Source: Lacibacter luteus (GTDB lineage: Bacteria; Bacteroidota; Bacteroidia; Chitinophagales; Chitinophagaceae). From it: a stretch of DNA of 64,000 bases. The notes beneath the pieces were generated by a model. That model saw nothing but the letters and a program-made list of their open reading frames with translations. It ran no database searches and had not been told where the DNA came from. Every line of letters starts with the position of its first letter. Positions within the stretch are counted from its first letter, which is position 1. The translations under genes and the position numbers were made by a program. The stretch is taken from positions 868,001-932,000 of the forward strand of contig NZ_SDHW01000001.1 in the NCBI RefSeq assembly GCF_004118265.1, read 5' to 3'. Below, one piece after another: positions 27,926-37,118 of this stretch.

Positions 27926-28609
27926 TTATTTAGATGAACCGGCCTGTTTCTGTGCATCTGATTTCATTTTTTCATTTGCCGTAATTAAAAATTCCACACG
28001 GCGGTTTTGTGAACGACCTTCTTCGGTATCGTTACTATACTTGGGATAATTTTCGCCCATTGGTTTTGGATTCATCCGTGACAATTGAATTCCTTTATCA
28101 ATGAGATACATCATAACTGCATTAGCCCTGCGTTGCGATAGTGATTCGTTGTATGCATCGCTGCCTTTATTATCGGTGTGCCCTTGTATTTCAATGTTTG
28201 TATCAGGATATTTTTTCAGCACAGTTGCCAACTCATTTAAACTTGTTTTTGCTTCAGTTTTTAATCCTGATGCATCAAAATCAAACAGCACTTTACTTTC
28301 AAACTCAATTTCAATACCCTCACCCACACGTTCAACCTTTGCGTTAGGCACTTGCTTTTTTATTTCTTCGGCTTGTTTATCCATTTGTTTGCCAATTAAC
28401 ACACCGGCGGTACCACCAACTGCAGCACCAATAATTGTTCCCAGAGCAGTGTTGCCCGATGCACGGCCAATTACCCCACCAATGGCGGCTCCGCTTGTTG
28501 TACCAATAATGGCACCTTTCTGTGTTTTTGTCATTCCTTTACATGCAGCAAGCAATAAACTTATTGCTACCACTGCGTACATTAGTTTTGTTCCTTGTCT
28601 CATGGTCAT
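27926..28609 (-). CDS. OmpA-family lipoprotein with glycine zipper
   Basis: This 227-residue protein has a lipobox (LLLAAC, C23), a glycine-zipper stretch (about 32-75, GAIIGTTSGAAIGGVIG and AAVGGTAGVLIG) and a C-terminal OmpA-like peptidoglycan-binding domain (about 100-210) with NIEIQGHTDNKGSDAYN, LSQRRANAV and GRSQNRRVEF. It should tether the outer membrane to the cell wall. The gene is 25 bp upstream of the beta-barrel gene in the same direction, so the two envelope proteins are probably co-transcribed. Confidence 0.92.
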   Translation of the reverse strand: MTMRQGTKLMYAVVAISLLLAACKGMTKTQKGAIIGTTSGAAIGGVIGRASGNTALGTIIGAAVGGTAGVLIGKQMDKQAEEIKKQVPNAKVERVGEGIEIEFESKVLFDFDASGLKTEAKTSLNELATVLKKYPDTNIEIQGHTDNKGSDAYNESLSQRRANAVMMYLIDKGIQLSRMNPKPMGENYPKYSNDTEEGRSQNRRVEFLITANEKMKSDAQKQAGSSK

Positions 28610-28668
28610 TTTATTTTATCTGCTTGCTCCTTGCCAAAGATTGTGCCAACGCAAGTATTAACATAAAA

Positions 28669-28696
28669 AAGAAGGACTGCGAATGCAGTCCTTCTT
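28669..28696 (-). terminator. Terminator of the small secreted protein gene
   Basis: Perfect 12-bp stem AAGAAGGACTGC / GCAGTCCTTCTT with a 4-nt loop; T-run on the minus strand at 28665-28670. It lies 25 bp past the stop of the gene at 28722 and upstream of the OmpA gene. Confidence 0.85.
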
Positions 28697-28721
28697 TCTG
28701 TAAAACAATACGGTATATTTT

Positions 28722-29159
28722 TTATTTAATAAGATTTAGTGCACTTAACCAACCGGTCCGTTTTGTGCTCCATCCACTTAAAAAAGCCTCAGGTTTTAAG
28801 CCGCCTTCAAGACTTTTTAAAACACCTGTTGCCTGCGCCATTGTTTTAACTGTATTTGCAGTTGAAATAAGATTCTGGACGTTAAAACCCTGCTTAAACA
28901 TATCTGGTTTTATAAATCCTGCAAGTGATGCAATAGACTTGCCAACACCAACTGCATCTTTTACTTTACCTGCAGTGCTTAAAAAATTTCCTTTTGCACC
29001 TGTCCATTGATCTGTAAAAGATGCGGGCTTAATTGCATTTGTAAATTGAGAGAGAAGACTGCCGATGTTTGCTCCTCCATTAACTTTTGGTAACTGGGCG
29101 TTGGTTACAGCAACAAAAAACAGCATGCATAGTGCTGTTACAGCGAATTTCAATTTCAT
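28722..29159 (-). CDS. Small secreted protein of unknown function
   Basis: This 145-residue protein has a clear signal peptide (MKLKFAVTALCMLFFVAVTNAQ) and a mature part of about 123 residues rich in Gly, Ala, Ser and Phe. It seems to hold two similar segments: FTNAIKPASFTDQWTGAKGNFLS and LEGGLKPEAFLSGWSTKRTGWLS, each with KPxxFxxxW. No cysteine is present after the signal. I do not recognise the family. It is a single-gene unit with its own terminator; 52 bp separate it from the amidohydrolase gene upstream. Confidence 0.75.
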   Translation of the reverse strand: MKLKFAVTALCMLFFVAVTNAQLPKVNGGANIGSLLSQFTNAIKPASFTDQWTGAKGNFLSTAGKVKDAVGVGKSIASLAGFIKPDMFKQGFNVQNLISTANTVKTMAQATGVLKSLEGGLKPEAFLSGWSTKRTGWLSALNLIK

Positions 29160-29211
29160 AGTTTATAATTTAATTGTGCGAAAGAACAGTTTTTTGACTG
29201 TGTTACAAATT

Positions 29212-30792
29212 TTATTCTGTGCCCGGTTGTTTTAACTGCCAGCCGGTTTTCTTTTTTTCTTCACTTACCATCGTTTTAACATCAGCCAATAACTTTTTAG
29301 CATCGTACACAATGCCATCTTTAATGGTAAACTTTACGCCACCTGCACGTACAACTTTATTTTCTGTATTTAAACGAATGGCGCCTGTGCCATATAATAA
29401 TTGCAAATTCTCCAAAGGGTTCACTTCAACTACAACAATATCTGCCAGCTTACCCACTTCAATACTACCCAGATCTTTTTCTACACCCAAAGCCTGTGCT
29501 CCATATAATGTGGCAGAACGTATTACTTCCAACGGATGGAAACCAGCCTCACGCAACAACTCCAACTCACGTATGTATCCAAAACCATAGGTTTGATAAA
29601 TAAACCCGTTATCGCTGCCTGTTGTTACACGACCGCCACGGTTTTTATATTCGTTGATGAAGCTCATCCATAACCGATAATTTTCTTTCCACTCTACTTC
29701 CTGTTCTGTTCCCCAGCTATGCCAGTAACTGCCATGCGATACACGGCTTGGCTCGTAAAATTTCCATAACGATGGCAATGTATACTCTTCATGCCACTCT
29801 GCCCTTCGTGCACGTTGCAGATCTCTGTTAGCTTCGTAAATATTAAATGTAGGATCGATGGTAAAATCAAGTTTCAGTAATTGATTCATTACATTATTCC
29901 AATGATCGCTGAAGGGTGCTGCTGCCTGTTTCCATAATTTTCCTGCTTCTTCAAAACGATGTTGTTCGTTGCTGTAATTATAACTGAGTGGATATTGCTG
30001 AATGGTTTGTTTTGTAAACAAAGCTTCAGGCAAACCATACCAATGTTCCATCGAAGTCATTCCTGCTTCTGCAGATTTCAACACATTCCAACGTGCAACA
30101 TCCATTTGTGCATGATGTGCACAACTGCGTAAACCCAGCTTTTTATTTTCACGGATTGCTGCATCCATTATTTGTGGCGCTGCTCCAAAAAACTTAATAC
30201 CATCGGCACCGTTCTTTGCATTTTGACGAACCCATTCAATAGCTTGCTCAGGCGTACTGATGGGCGTTTTACTTCCCTGACCAAATGCTGTGTAAGCAAA
30301 AATGCGTGGCGCTGTAATTTTATTTTCGGCACTCAATCTTTTTTCTTCAAGCACCCAATCAAGACCGTTACCACACGAAGGGTCACGAATTGTTGTTATA
30401 CCATGCGCCATCCAGAGTTTAAATACATATTCTGCATTGGCTCCTTGTCCTGTACCGCCGATATGACCATGCATATCAATAAAACCAGGTAGTACATACT
30501 GTCCATCGAGTTTCAGTTCTTTACCACCTTCTTTTAGTTTAGGGCGATTGTTTTCATTAATGACTACACCGGGATAACCAACATTGGCTATTTGTACAAT
30601 GCGGTTCTTTTCAATTACAATATCAACAGGACCAACAGGTGGTGCACCTGTACCATTGATCATAATTACTCCACGAAGAATAAGCTGTGTATACGGCCCC
30701 TCGCCTTCGTTTTTAACCGGCGCTTTTGCAACCTGGGCCTGAAGTGAAATAAAAAAACAAACAGCAAGAATAATTGTAGTAATAAATCGCAT
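29212..30792 (-). CDS. Exported amidohydrolase family protein
   Basis: From the ATG at 30792 the 526-residue protein has a signal peptide (MRFITTIILAVCFFISLQAQ); a start at 30819 is possible but disrupts it. Amidohydrolase-superfamily metal ligands are visible: HxH in GFIDMHGHIGG (H108, H110), SCAHHAQMD, MTSMEHWYG and the final Asp in TTGSDNGF. The N- and C-terminal beta-sandwich is completed by LGSIEVGKLADIVVVE. It is closest in style to imidazolonepropionase-like or prolidase-like members that cleave cyclic amides or dipeptides; substrate is unknown. Confidence 0.88.
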   Translation of the reverse strand: MRFITTIILAVCFFISLQAQVAKAPVKNEGEGPYTQLILRGVIMINGTGAPPVGPVDIVIEKNRIVQIANVGYPGVVINENNRPKLKEGGKELKLDGQYVLPGFIDMHGHIGGTGQGANAEYVFKLWMAHGITTIRDPSCGNGLDWVLEEKRLSAENKITAPRIFAYTAFGQGSKTPISTPEQAIEWVRQNAKNGADGIKFFGAAPQIMDAAIRENKKLGLRSCAHHAQMDVARWNVLKSAEAGMTSMEHWYGLPEALFTKQTIQQYPLSYNYSNEQHRFEEAGKLWKQAAAPFSDHWNNVMNQLLKLDFTIDPTFNIYEANRDLQRARRAEWHEEYTLPSLWKFYEPSRVSHGSYWHSWGTEQEVEWKENYRLWMSFINEYKNRGGRVTTGSDNGFIYQTYGFGYIRELELLREAGFHPLEVIRSATLYGAQALGVEKDLGSIEVGKLADIVVVEVNPLENLQLLYGTGAIRLNTENKVVRAGGVKFTIKDGIVYDAKKLLADVKTMVSEEKKKTGWQLKQPGTE

Positions 30793-30861
30793 AACAGATA
30801 GTTGTACCTGAAAATACAACTATTCAGCAGAACACTATTTTTCAAATGCTATGCATAAAAA

Positions 30862-30888
30862 AGCTGCTTATGTACGGCATAAGCAGCT
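30862..30888 (-). terminator. Terminator of the caspase-TPR gene
   Basis: Perfect 11-bp stem AGCTGCTTATG / CATAAGCAGCT with a 5-nt loop, followed on the minus strand by TTTTTTAT (30857-30862). It begins 15 bp past the stop at 30903. Confidence 0.85.
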
Positions 30889-30902
30889 GATGAACGATTT
30901 AC

Positions 30903-33900
30903 TTATTTAAACTGATGCTCCGGAAAATATTTCCCGAGCAATGTTTTAAACGCAGCTGTATTCCTGATTTTTGCAAACTCTTTCTGGCTCCACACTTCTT
31001 CTGCATCGCCATATTTCAGTTTCAATGCATTCTCAAGATTGCTGAGAACTGCAGCATCATTTCCTGTTGCTGCATGGCTTACTGCAAGGTAATAATAACC
31101 CGAAGCCGCTTTATTATTTGCTTTAACCAAACGTTCAAGGTATGGAATTGCTTTTGCGTATTGATTGGTATTGACATGTATTAAACCAATAAACAGCAAT
31201 GGATTTTCGTATGATGGATTTATTGCCAATGCCTTTTCGTAATACTGCAATGCTTCTGTATAGTTCTGTTGAGTATAGAACATACTGCCGAGATTATTGT
31301 AAGCACGGATCATTGCCGGATCTAATGCCACAGCTTTTAAGAAATAGTATTGTGCCGAATCGTATTTTTTATAGCGGAGATAAACTACACCTGCGCTGTT
31401 GTACAAGTCGGGCATTTCGGGACGTAAGGCAATAGCCTGGTGCAACATTTTTACCGACGAGTCGGGCTCACTCATATCTCTGAAGAGATCCGCCATATCA
31501 ATTAACACCGAAATATTTTCATTGTTGTATTGATAAGACATGCGATAGTTATACAGAGCAGAATCTAACTTGTTTTGCTTTTTATGCAGCAAAGCAATAC
31601 TATTATAGATCTGCGCATTACCCGGACTTAATTCCAACGCTTTATTTAAACAATAAAATGCAGAATCGTATTGCTTGTTACGTTCGTATACCGATGCAAG
31701 ATTGCTGAAGAAGGAAGAATTAAGCGGATCGTACTGTACAGCCGAACGGAAATATTTTGCAGCAGAATCGAACTGGTTTTTCCGGAAATAATAAACACCG
31801 ATTGAATTGTACGTACTGCCATCGCCTGCATCAACCGAAATTGCTTTATTAAAATAGATATTGGCAGAGTCGGCCATACGTGCATTCTGATAAAATGTTG
31901 CCATGCTGATGTAAGCATTTTTCGACGTAGGATTCATGCTGATGATCTTTCTGAAATAAAACGAAGCAGAATCTACCCTGCGCCCCTGCTCATGCAAACG
32001 TGCAAGATCAAGATACGGCTGCATATAAAAAGGATCGAGTTTAATGGACCGATGAAAATAACTCAATGCAGAATCTGCAAGATTGATTTCTTTAAAGAAA
32101 TTGCCTAACAGATCGAACACATAAGCCTGATCGGGATAGTACTGCACGCTCTGCAAGTAAAACTTTCTTGCCGAATCGTATTGTTTCATTGCTCCATACA
32201 CACGTGCAAGACCATTGTAAGCCGATACAAATGAAGAATCTTTTTGCACACAACTTGTAAAGTATTGAATCGCTTCTTTGTACTTTCCCTTCTCCTTCAT
32301 TAACCAACCAACATTGTTTAATGCCGATATGTTATTCGGATCGAGCTGCAATGCTTTCTGGTATAAACTCAATGCCCTTTCCGTTTTATTTTGCTGAAAC
32401 TCGTAGTAACCAAAGTCAACATACGCATCTGCATTCTTCGGGTCTATTTCAATTGCTTTTTCGTAGTAAGCCCTTGCCTGTTCAAAACGTTTCAATTGTA
32501 AATACGAGTAAGCAACCGTTGTATAAGGATAACGCCAGCGTGGTGCTTTGCTGATTGCTTTTAAACTGTAGTACACAGCACTATCGTACCGCTTTAACTG
32601 CAGGTGTAGCGATGATATGGTGTGCAGAATATAAGCCGCATTGCTATCAAGTGCATAAGCCTGGTAAATAAGGCTCTTTGCTTCCTGCATATCGAGCACT
32701 TTGTTCTTTTCATCAAACAAACTCCGTGCTTTAAAGAACAAGAGTTTACCCCGTAAACTTTTAATTAATGGTTCATCAGACTGATCGATAAGGGTAATTG
32801 CTTTCGCCATCATTGCAGCTACTTTGCTAAAATCGAGACCGGCAATATACTCGAGCCGTTGAATACCTGCTTGTATTTCTTCACTGCGGCTGTTATCGTC
32901 GAGCTGTGTACGAATCTGTTGAATACCGGCAGCATCTTTACCACTCAAATACAAATTGATCTTACGTTGTGCAAAATTGATAAACTCAGCAGCCAGTGTT
33001 TGACGTGCATCAACAGTTAACACATCATCGGGGTAAAGCCGCTGCATTTTTTCGTAAAAGAAATCGGCAGAGCTATCGCCGGTAAGCTTTAGTTTTTTTA
33101 TCGATTGATTAAAGTCATTATATATCTGTACAATATTACTATCGGCCAGCAAAGCGCCCCTGCCTCTTGCACTACGCATCATTGCATTTACGCCGCCATC
33201 TTCCATTGCCACATTACCAACATTCTTACCCATTTCCCACTTCTTCAAAAAACCACTGTCAACAACCGCTACATTTTTTTGGCCATTATCATCGCAACAA
33301 ATAAAAGGTTCCTGTTTTTTCTTATACTTTTTAAGTGCAAACTGCGGCACTTTATCCAACACATACGAACGAAGCTCAACCAATGTTATTACGCCGTCTT
33401 TTCCTTCGTAACCATCGGCCAAACCACTTAAACCATCAACAAGGTAATAGGTAAACAATCCATGACCGGAACCAATTGTTGCGTCCTCCATCGACTCTTG
33501 CCCTGCTCCTGTTGCCAGCATAATTACCTCTCCGGCTTTGCGTTCGGAAATTGCCGAACTTAATATTTGTTGCCCATCCTGGCCGCCGGGTAATTCGTTG
33601 GTACGACAGGCATCCATAATGAGGTAGATCTCTACATTTTTACGACTGAGCTCGCCAATGCGGCTTTTAAGATTATACAGCTGTATACTACCTGTTACAA
33701 TGTAATTGTTTTTATCGCCTGCAGGATTGCAATCGTAAGTAAGAAAAAAGTATTCGTCCTGGTTAATTGCATCGCCATGGCCAGCGAGGTAAATGTACAG
33801 CCTGTCGCCTGCGCCAAGATTTTTCTGCCGTAACCACGCCATCCCCTTTACCCAAAAGTTAGCTGATGTTGCCTGGTCGTTTACGAGGTACAACATTCTG

Positions 33901-34157
33901 TCGTCGGGTATACTTGCCTCACCCCTGGACTGCAAATAATCTTTAAACAAACCTGCATCACTATCAGCAAACGAAAGCGGACGAATGTGTTTGTAATTGG
34001 AAATACCAATGATCATGGCATAACTTTTCCCAACCACGGCAACTTTGGAAGTATCGTTTGTTGCAGATGTTTGAGCCTCTATGAAATGTGGATTAAATAA
34101 GGTAAATGCACAGATCAGAACTATCAAAGCAGCGTAATTTCTCATATATTCGGGCAC
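30903..34157 (-). CDS. Secreted caspase-like (C14) protease with long TPR array
   Basis: This 1084-residue protein has a signal peptide (AALIVLICAFTLFNPHFIEAQ), a caspase-fold domain (about 45-285) and at least 15 tetratricopeptide repeats (about 490-1070; repeated patterns such as YDSAxxYYxKAxxLDP). The catalytic dyad is intact: His127 in YIYLAGHGD and Cys184 in LIMDACRTN, preceded by the SYAMIIGISNY strand of orthocaspases. So it should be a cysteine protease acting outside the cytoplasm (export inferred), with TPRs as a binding platform. It is divergent, 42 bp apart, from the CHASE2 gene. Similar bacterial cassettes often combine CHAT-TPR, CHASE2 and FecR proteins. Confidence 0.9.
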   Translation of the reverse strand: MPEYMRNYAALIVLICAFTLFNPHFIEAQTSATNDTSKVAVVGKSYAMIIGISNYKHIRPLSFADSDAGLFKDYLQSRGEASIPDDRMLYLVNDQATSANFWVKGMAWLRQKNLGAGDRLYIYLAGHGDAINQDEYFFLTYDCNPAGDKNNYIVTGSIQLYNLKSRIGELSRKNVEIYLIMDACRTNELPGGQDGQQILSSAISERKAGEVIMLATGAGQESMEDATIGSGHGLFTYYLVDGLSGLADGYEGKDGVITLVELRSYVLDKVPQFALKKYKKKQEPFICCDDNGQKNVAVVDSGFLKKWEMGKNVGNVAMEDGGVNAMMRSARGRGALLADSNIVQIYNDFNQSIKKLKLTGDSSADFFYEKMQRLYPDDVLTVDARQTLAAEFINFAQRKINLYLSGKDAAGIQQIRTQLDDNSRSEEIQAGIQRLEYIAGLDFSKVAAMMAKAITLIDQSDEPLIKSLRGKLLFFKARSLFDEKNKVLDMQEAKSLIYQAYALDSNAAYILHTISSLHLQLKRYDSAVYYSLKAISKAPRWRYPYTTVAYSYLQLKRFEQARAYYEKAIEIDPKNADAYVDFGYYEFQQNKTERALSLYQKALQLDPNNISALNNVGWLMKEKGKYKEAIQYFTSCVQKDSSFVSAYNGLARVYGAMKQYDSARKFYLQSVQYYPDQAYVFDLLGNFFKEINLADSALSYFHRSIKLDPFYMQPYLDLARLHEQGRRVDSASFYFRKIISMNPTSKNAYISMATFYQNARMADSANIYFNKAISVDAGDGSTYNSIGVYYFRKNQFDSAAKYFRSAVQYDPLNSSFFSNLASVYERNKQYDSAFYCLNKALELSPGNAQIYNSIALLHKKQNKLDSALYNYRMSYQYNNENISVLIDMADLFRDMSEPDSSVKMLHQAIALRPEMPDLYNSAGVVYLRYKKYDSAQYYFLKAVALDPAMIRAYNNLGSMFYTQQNYTEALQYYEKALAINPSYENPLLFIGLIHVNTNQYAKAIPYLERLVKANNKAASGYYYLAVSHAATGNDAAVLSNLENALKLKYGDAEEVWSQKEFAKIRNTAAFKTLLGKYFPEHQFK

Positions 34158-34199
34158 TAATTTAGCAATTCAGTTCTAAGCTTACAAGCATCTACACCA

Positions 34200-35495
34200 A
34201 TGCAATCAACCAAAACCACAAAAAAAGTCAAAACATCCCCGGGTGTTTTCAATAATATTTTCCAGGGGCTATATCAATTTCTCCGCAAATCGTTTCGCAG
34301 GCTGCACCATTTTTACCTGCGCTATTTATATAAGCGAGATACCATTTTCGCCACAATTTCTGTGTTTTTGTTTATCGGGCTGCTTGGGCTTATACCAATT
34401 AACACCGGCATTCTTAACCCTTTTAAAACAGCTTTAAAAGACCTCGACTTTAACGACATCGCTTATTCTGTTCTCAAAAAGAACAAAGGCACTGCTGTAG
34501 AAAACCGCATTATAGTCGTAAACATTGGCAATGCCGACCGAACGGGTTTAGCATTGATGATTGAAAAGATACGTGCTGCAAATCCAAAAGTTATAGGGCT
34601 TGATGTGGAGTTTAACGGACCAAGAGAGCCTGCACAGGATTCGTTAATGCGCCACATGGTAGGTAGCACCCCACAGCTGGTAATTGCCTCCAAGGTAAAT
34701 TGGCAAAATAAAACAGAGCCCATAGATCCCGGATACTTTGGTATATTTACAAAAAACACCGGATACGTAAACCTGATTGGTGAAGATGGAGGTACAATCC
34801 GCTATTTCTCTCCCTTTGAAAAAGCAAACGGCAAAACATACAAAAGTTTTCCCGTAGCGATTGCAGAACAAGCCAGCAAAGAAGCATTTCAGCATTTAGA
34901 GCATCGCAAGCGTGCTTACGAAGTAATTCATTACAGCCGCACTATAGAACAATACATTGTTCTTAATGGCGAAGATGTGTTGCTGGATAATATTGCGCCT
35001 GAATTATTGAAGGATAAGATTATACTGATGGGGTATATTAATCCCGATCCGTACAATGTAGAAGACAAACATTATACACCGTTAAATAAAAAATTTGCAG
35101 GAAAGTCAACACCCGATATGAATGGGATCATTATCCACGCCAACATAATTTCCATGATACTGGACAAACAGTATATACGTGAAATTCCAACCTGGCTGTT
35201 CTGGATCATTACCATTCTTATTGCCTGGCTGCATGTTGCATTGTTTATGCGTTACTACATCGAAGATCATATCTGGTTTCACCTGGTGGCAAAACTTGCA
35301 CAGATCTTTTTTGCCATTCTTTCGGTGTACATCGGTATTGTTTGCTTCGATTGGTTTAGTGTAAAGATCGACACCAAGATTTCGTTGATCGTAATTATCT
35401 TGGCAATCGACATTATCTATTTTTATGAAGCGCTGGCCGTTTGGTTGCATACCAAATATGGTTTCCATACCAATTTTCACTCAAAAGCACACTAA
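34200..35495 (+). CDS. CHASE2 domain membrane protein without output domain
   Basis: This 431-residue protein has a cytoplasmic basic N-terminus, a membrane segment (about 47-68), an extracytoplasmic CHASE2 sensory domain (about 75-330; IIVVNIGNADRTGLALMIEK, VIGLDVEFNGPREPAQD, KIILMGYINPDPYN, MNGIIIHANIISMILD) and three C-terminal membrane helices (about 335-410). CHASE2 is normally joined to a kinase, cyclase or GGDEF domain; here only about 20 residues follow the last helix. It must signal through a partner or act within a complex. The FecR-like gene follows after 2 bp, so they are co-translated; the caspase-TPR gene is divergent. Confidence 0.9.
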   Translation: MQSTKTTKKVKTSPGVFNNIFQGLYQFLRKSFRRLHHFYLRYLYKRDTIFATISVFLFIGLLGLIPINTGILNPFKTALKDLDFNDIAYSVLKKNKGTAVENRIIVVNIGNADRTGLALMIEKIRAANPKVIGLDVEFNGPREPAQDSLMRHMVGSTPQLVIASKVNWQNKTEPIDPGYFGIFTKNTGYVNLIGEDGGTIRYFSPFEKANGKTYKSFPVAIAEQASKEAFQHLEHRKRAYEVIHYSRTIEQYIVLNGEDVLLDNIAPELLKDKIILMGYINPDPYNVEDKHYTPLNKKFAGKSTPDMNGIIIHANIISMILDKQYIREIPTWLFWIITILIAWLHVALFMRYYIEDHIWFHLVAKLAQIFFAILSVYIGIVCFDWFSVKIDTKISLIVIILAIDIIYFYEALAVWLHTKYGFHTNFHSKAH

Positions 35496-35497
35496 AT

Positions 35498-36400
35498 ATG
35501 AAATCGATTCAACTCTTCCTTCTCGCATGTGTATTTGTTCTAACTGCAAATGCACAAAAAGCAAACGCTTATTTGATTTATTCTGTGAAAGGATCTGTTA
35601 CCATTACCGAAAACAACAAACCCGGCAAAGCACAAATAGGCAAACTGCTTACCGACCAATCGAAACTTACTGTTGGCGCAAATTCGCTTGTAAGTATTAT
35701 TTGTAATGAAAACAGTTTGTTCTCTGTTACCAAGCCCGGAACCTATGCAATGGATCAGTTTAAAGATTCCTGTCTTACAAACAAAAGCTCCATTACATCA
35801 AACTACCTGAAGTTTATCTGGAACCAGCTTACTACACCAAAAGGCAGCCCGGAAAAAAACAGGAAAAGTTACATGAACAATGTAGGTGCCGTAAGCCGTA
35901 GCAACATGAGCATCTGGATTGATTCAAGACTGGATACCATTAACTATTATTCCGGTTCGTTTCCTGTATCGTGGAAAAGTTATTCCGATACAGAAGAATT
36001 TTTATTTGAAGTGTACGAACAACAGCAGGGCGGAAAACCGATTTACCAGAAAACAGTTAAAAAAACGGCCGTACCTATTGCAGATTTTGCATCGAAGCTG
36101 AAACCCAACACACCGTATTACTGGCAAATAACGGTGAAGAACGAAGACCCCGAAAAACGTAAAGTGATTTATATATGGGAAAAAGCTGGGTTCGAAAGTT
36201 TTGTTACACAGTTGAAGGATTTGCAAAAAGTACAGGAAACAGAAGCTGAACAATTGTTCAGAGTTGGTTTCTTACTTGAATCTGCACGTTTTTATTCTGA
36301 TGCTTATCGTTATTACCAACGTGCTGCACAGTTAAATCCTGAACTCGAACTTTACAAAAAAACACTCGAAGCATTTAAGAAAGATTTTTTGCCGCAATAA
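35498..36400 (+). CDS. Exported FecR-like protein
   Basis: The start is the ATG at 35498, just after the CHASE2 stop, since it opens a signal peptide (MKSIQLFLLACVFVLTANAQ). The 300-residue protein has an N-terminal FecR-like segment (about 25-90; YSVKGSVTITENNKPGKAQIGKL split by a turn, then KLTVGANSLVSIIC), a middle region resembling an Ig/fibronectin-like module (FPVSWKSYSDTEEFLFEVYEQ, LKPNTPYYWQITV) and a C-terminal helical part with a TPR-like motif (SARFYSDAYRYYQRAAQLNPE). No protease or kinase motif is present. It is most likely a periplasmic partner of the CHASE2 protein. Confidence 0.78.
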   Translation: MKSIQLFLLACVFVLTANAQKANAYLIYSVKGSVTITENNKPGKAQIGKLLTDQSKLTVGANSLVSIICNENSLFSVTKPGTYAMDQFKDSCLTNKSSITSNYLKFIWNQLTTPKGSPEKNRKSYMNNVGAVSRSNMSIWIDSRLDTINYYSGSFPVSWKSYSDTEEFLFEVYEQQQGGKPIYQKTVKKTAVPIADFASKLKPNTPYYWQITVKNEDPEKRKVIYIWEKAGFESFVTQLKDLQKVQETEAEQLFRVGFLLESARFYSDAYRYYQRAAQLNPELELYKKTLEAFKKDFLPQ

Positions 36401-36422
36401 CCATACTTTATTATCAACCACG

Positions 36423-36450
36423 AAAGCCCCTACTGCAACGTTGGGGCTTT
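36423..36450 (+). terminator. Terminator after the FecR-like gene
   Basis: Stem AAAGCCCC / GGGGCTTT with a 12-nt loop, followed by TTCTTT, 22 bp past the stop codon. It ends the CHASE2-FecR unit before rlmH. Confidence 0.7.
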
Positions 36451-36510
36451 TTCTTTATCGGCACAACAAATACGTTTTGTTCTTCCGACATTTACAGCCA
36501 AAACAGGAAC

Positions 36511-36984
36511 ATGAAAATAAAGCTCTGGAGTATTGGCAAACCACATGAACAATATGTAAAATCGGGTGTGGAAGATTTCACCAAACGCATCTCTAATTAC
36601 TATCCTGTTGAGTGGGCCATTATTCCGGTACCGAAAAATGCAGCTGCACTTGGCGAAGCAAGTTTAAAAAAGAAAGAAGGTGAAGTGTTGCTGGGCATGT
36701 TGGATAAAGATGATTACCTGGTTGCGTTGGATGAACGTGGTAAACAACTGAGCAGCGAAGGACTTGCTGAATTTATTATGAAGCGAACCAATGAAAGCAC
36801 AAAGAATCTTGTGTTTCTGATTGGTGGTGCATATGGTATAGATGAAGCAGTGATGCAAAGGGCAAATTACAAATGGAGTTTATCGCAGTTGGTTTTTCCG
36901 CATCAGCTGGTGCGGTTGATCCTGGCTGAACAAGTATACAGGGCATGCAGTATTAACCGGAATGAAAAATACCACCATAGTTAA
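36511..36984 (+). CDS. rlmH: 23S rRNA (pseudouridine-1915-N3) methyltransferase RlmH
   Basis: This 157-residue protein matches the RlmH SPOUT family in length and motifs: N-terminal MKIKLWSIGKPHEQYVKSGV, IPVPKN, LVALDERGKQLSSEGLAEFI, FLIGGAYGIDEAV with the glycine-rich SAM-binding knot, and the C-terminal LSQLVFPHQLVRLILAEQVYRACSINRNEKYHH. It methylates pseudouridine 1915 in helix 69 of 23S rRNA on assembled ribosomes. Single gene between two terminator/repeat regions. Confidence 0.97.
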   Translation: MKIKLWSIGKPHEQYVKSGVEDFTKRISNYYPVEWAIIPVPKNAAALGEASLKKKEGEVLLGMLDKDDYLVALDERGKQLSSEGLAEFIMKRTNESTKNLVFLIGGAYGIDEAVMQRANYKWSLSQLVFPHQLVRLILAEQVYRACSINRNEKYHHS

Positions 36985-37007
36985 GTACGAAAGAATTTCG
37001 GATGTAG

Positions 37008-37099
37008 GATTTAGGATGTCTGATGTAAAAACTGCAACCCATTCACTATTGACTATTCACCATTCACAATTGGCCATTCACTATTTCTCATTAGATTTG
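37008..37099 (+). repeat. Degenerate short-repeat spacer (ATTCACTATT type)
   Basis: The 134-bp gap between rlmH and the rhomboid gene contains GGATGTAGGATTTAGGATGT then a run of near-tandem CATTCACTATT / ACTATTCACC / CATTCACAATT units (37039-37093). Similar low-complexity tracts recur at 38685, 43515 and 45488. No gene is present. Confidence 0.6.
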
Positions 37100-37118
37100 A
37101 ACATAAACGATTAACGAA

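Noticed and set aside
37030-37100. Short ATTCAC repeats as a CRISPR array
   Set aside because: Units are about 10 bp, imperfect and without unique spacers or cas genes.
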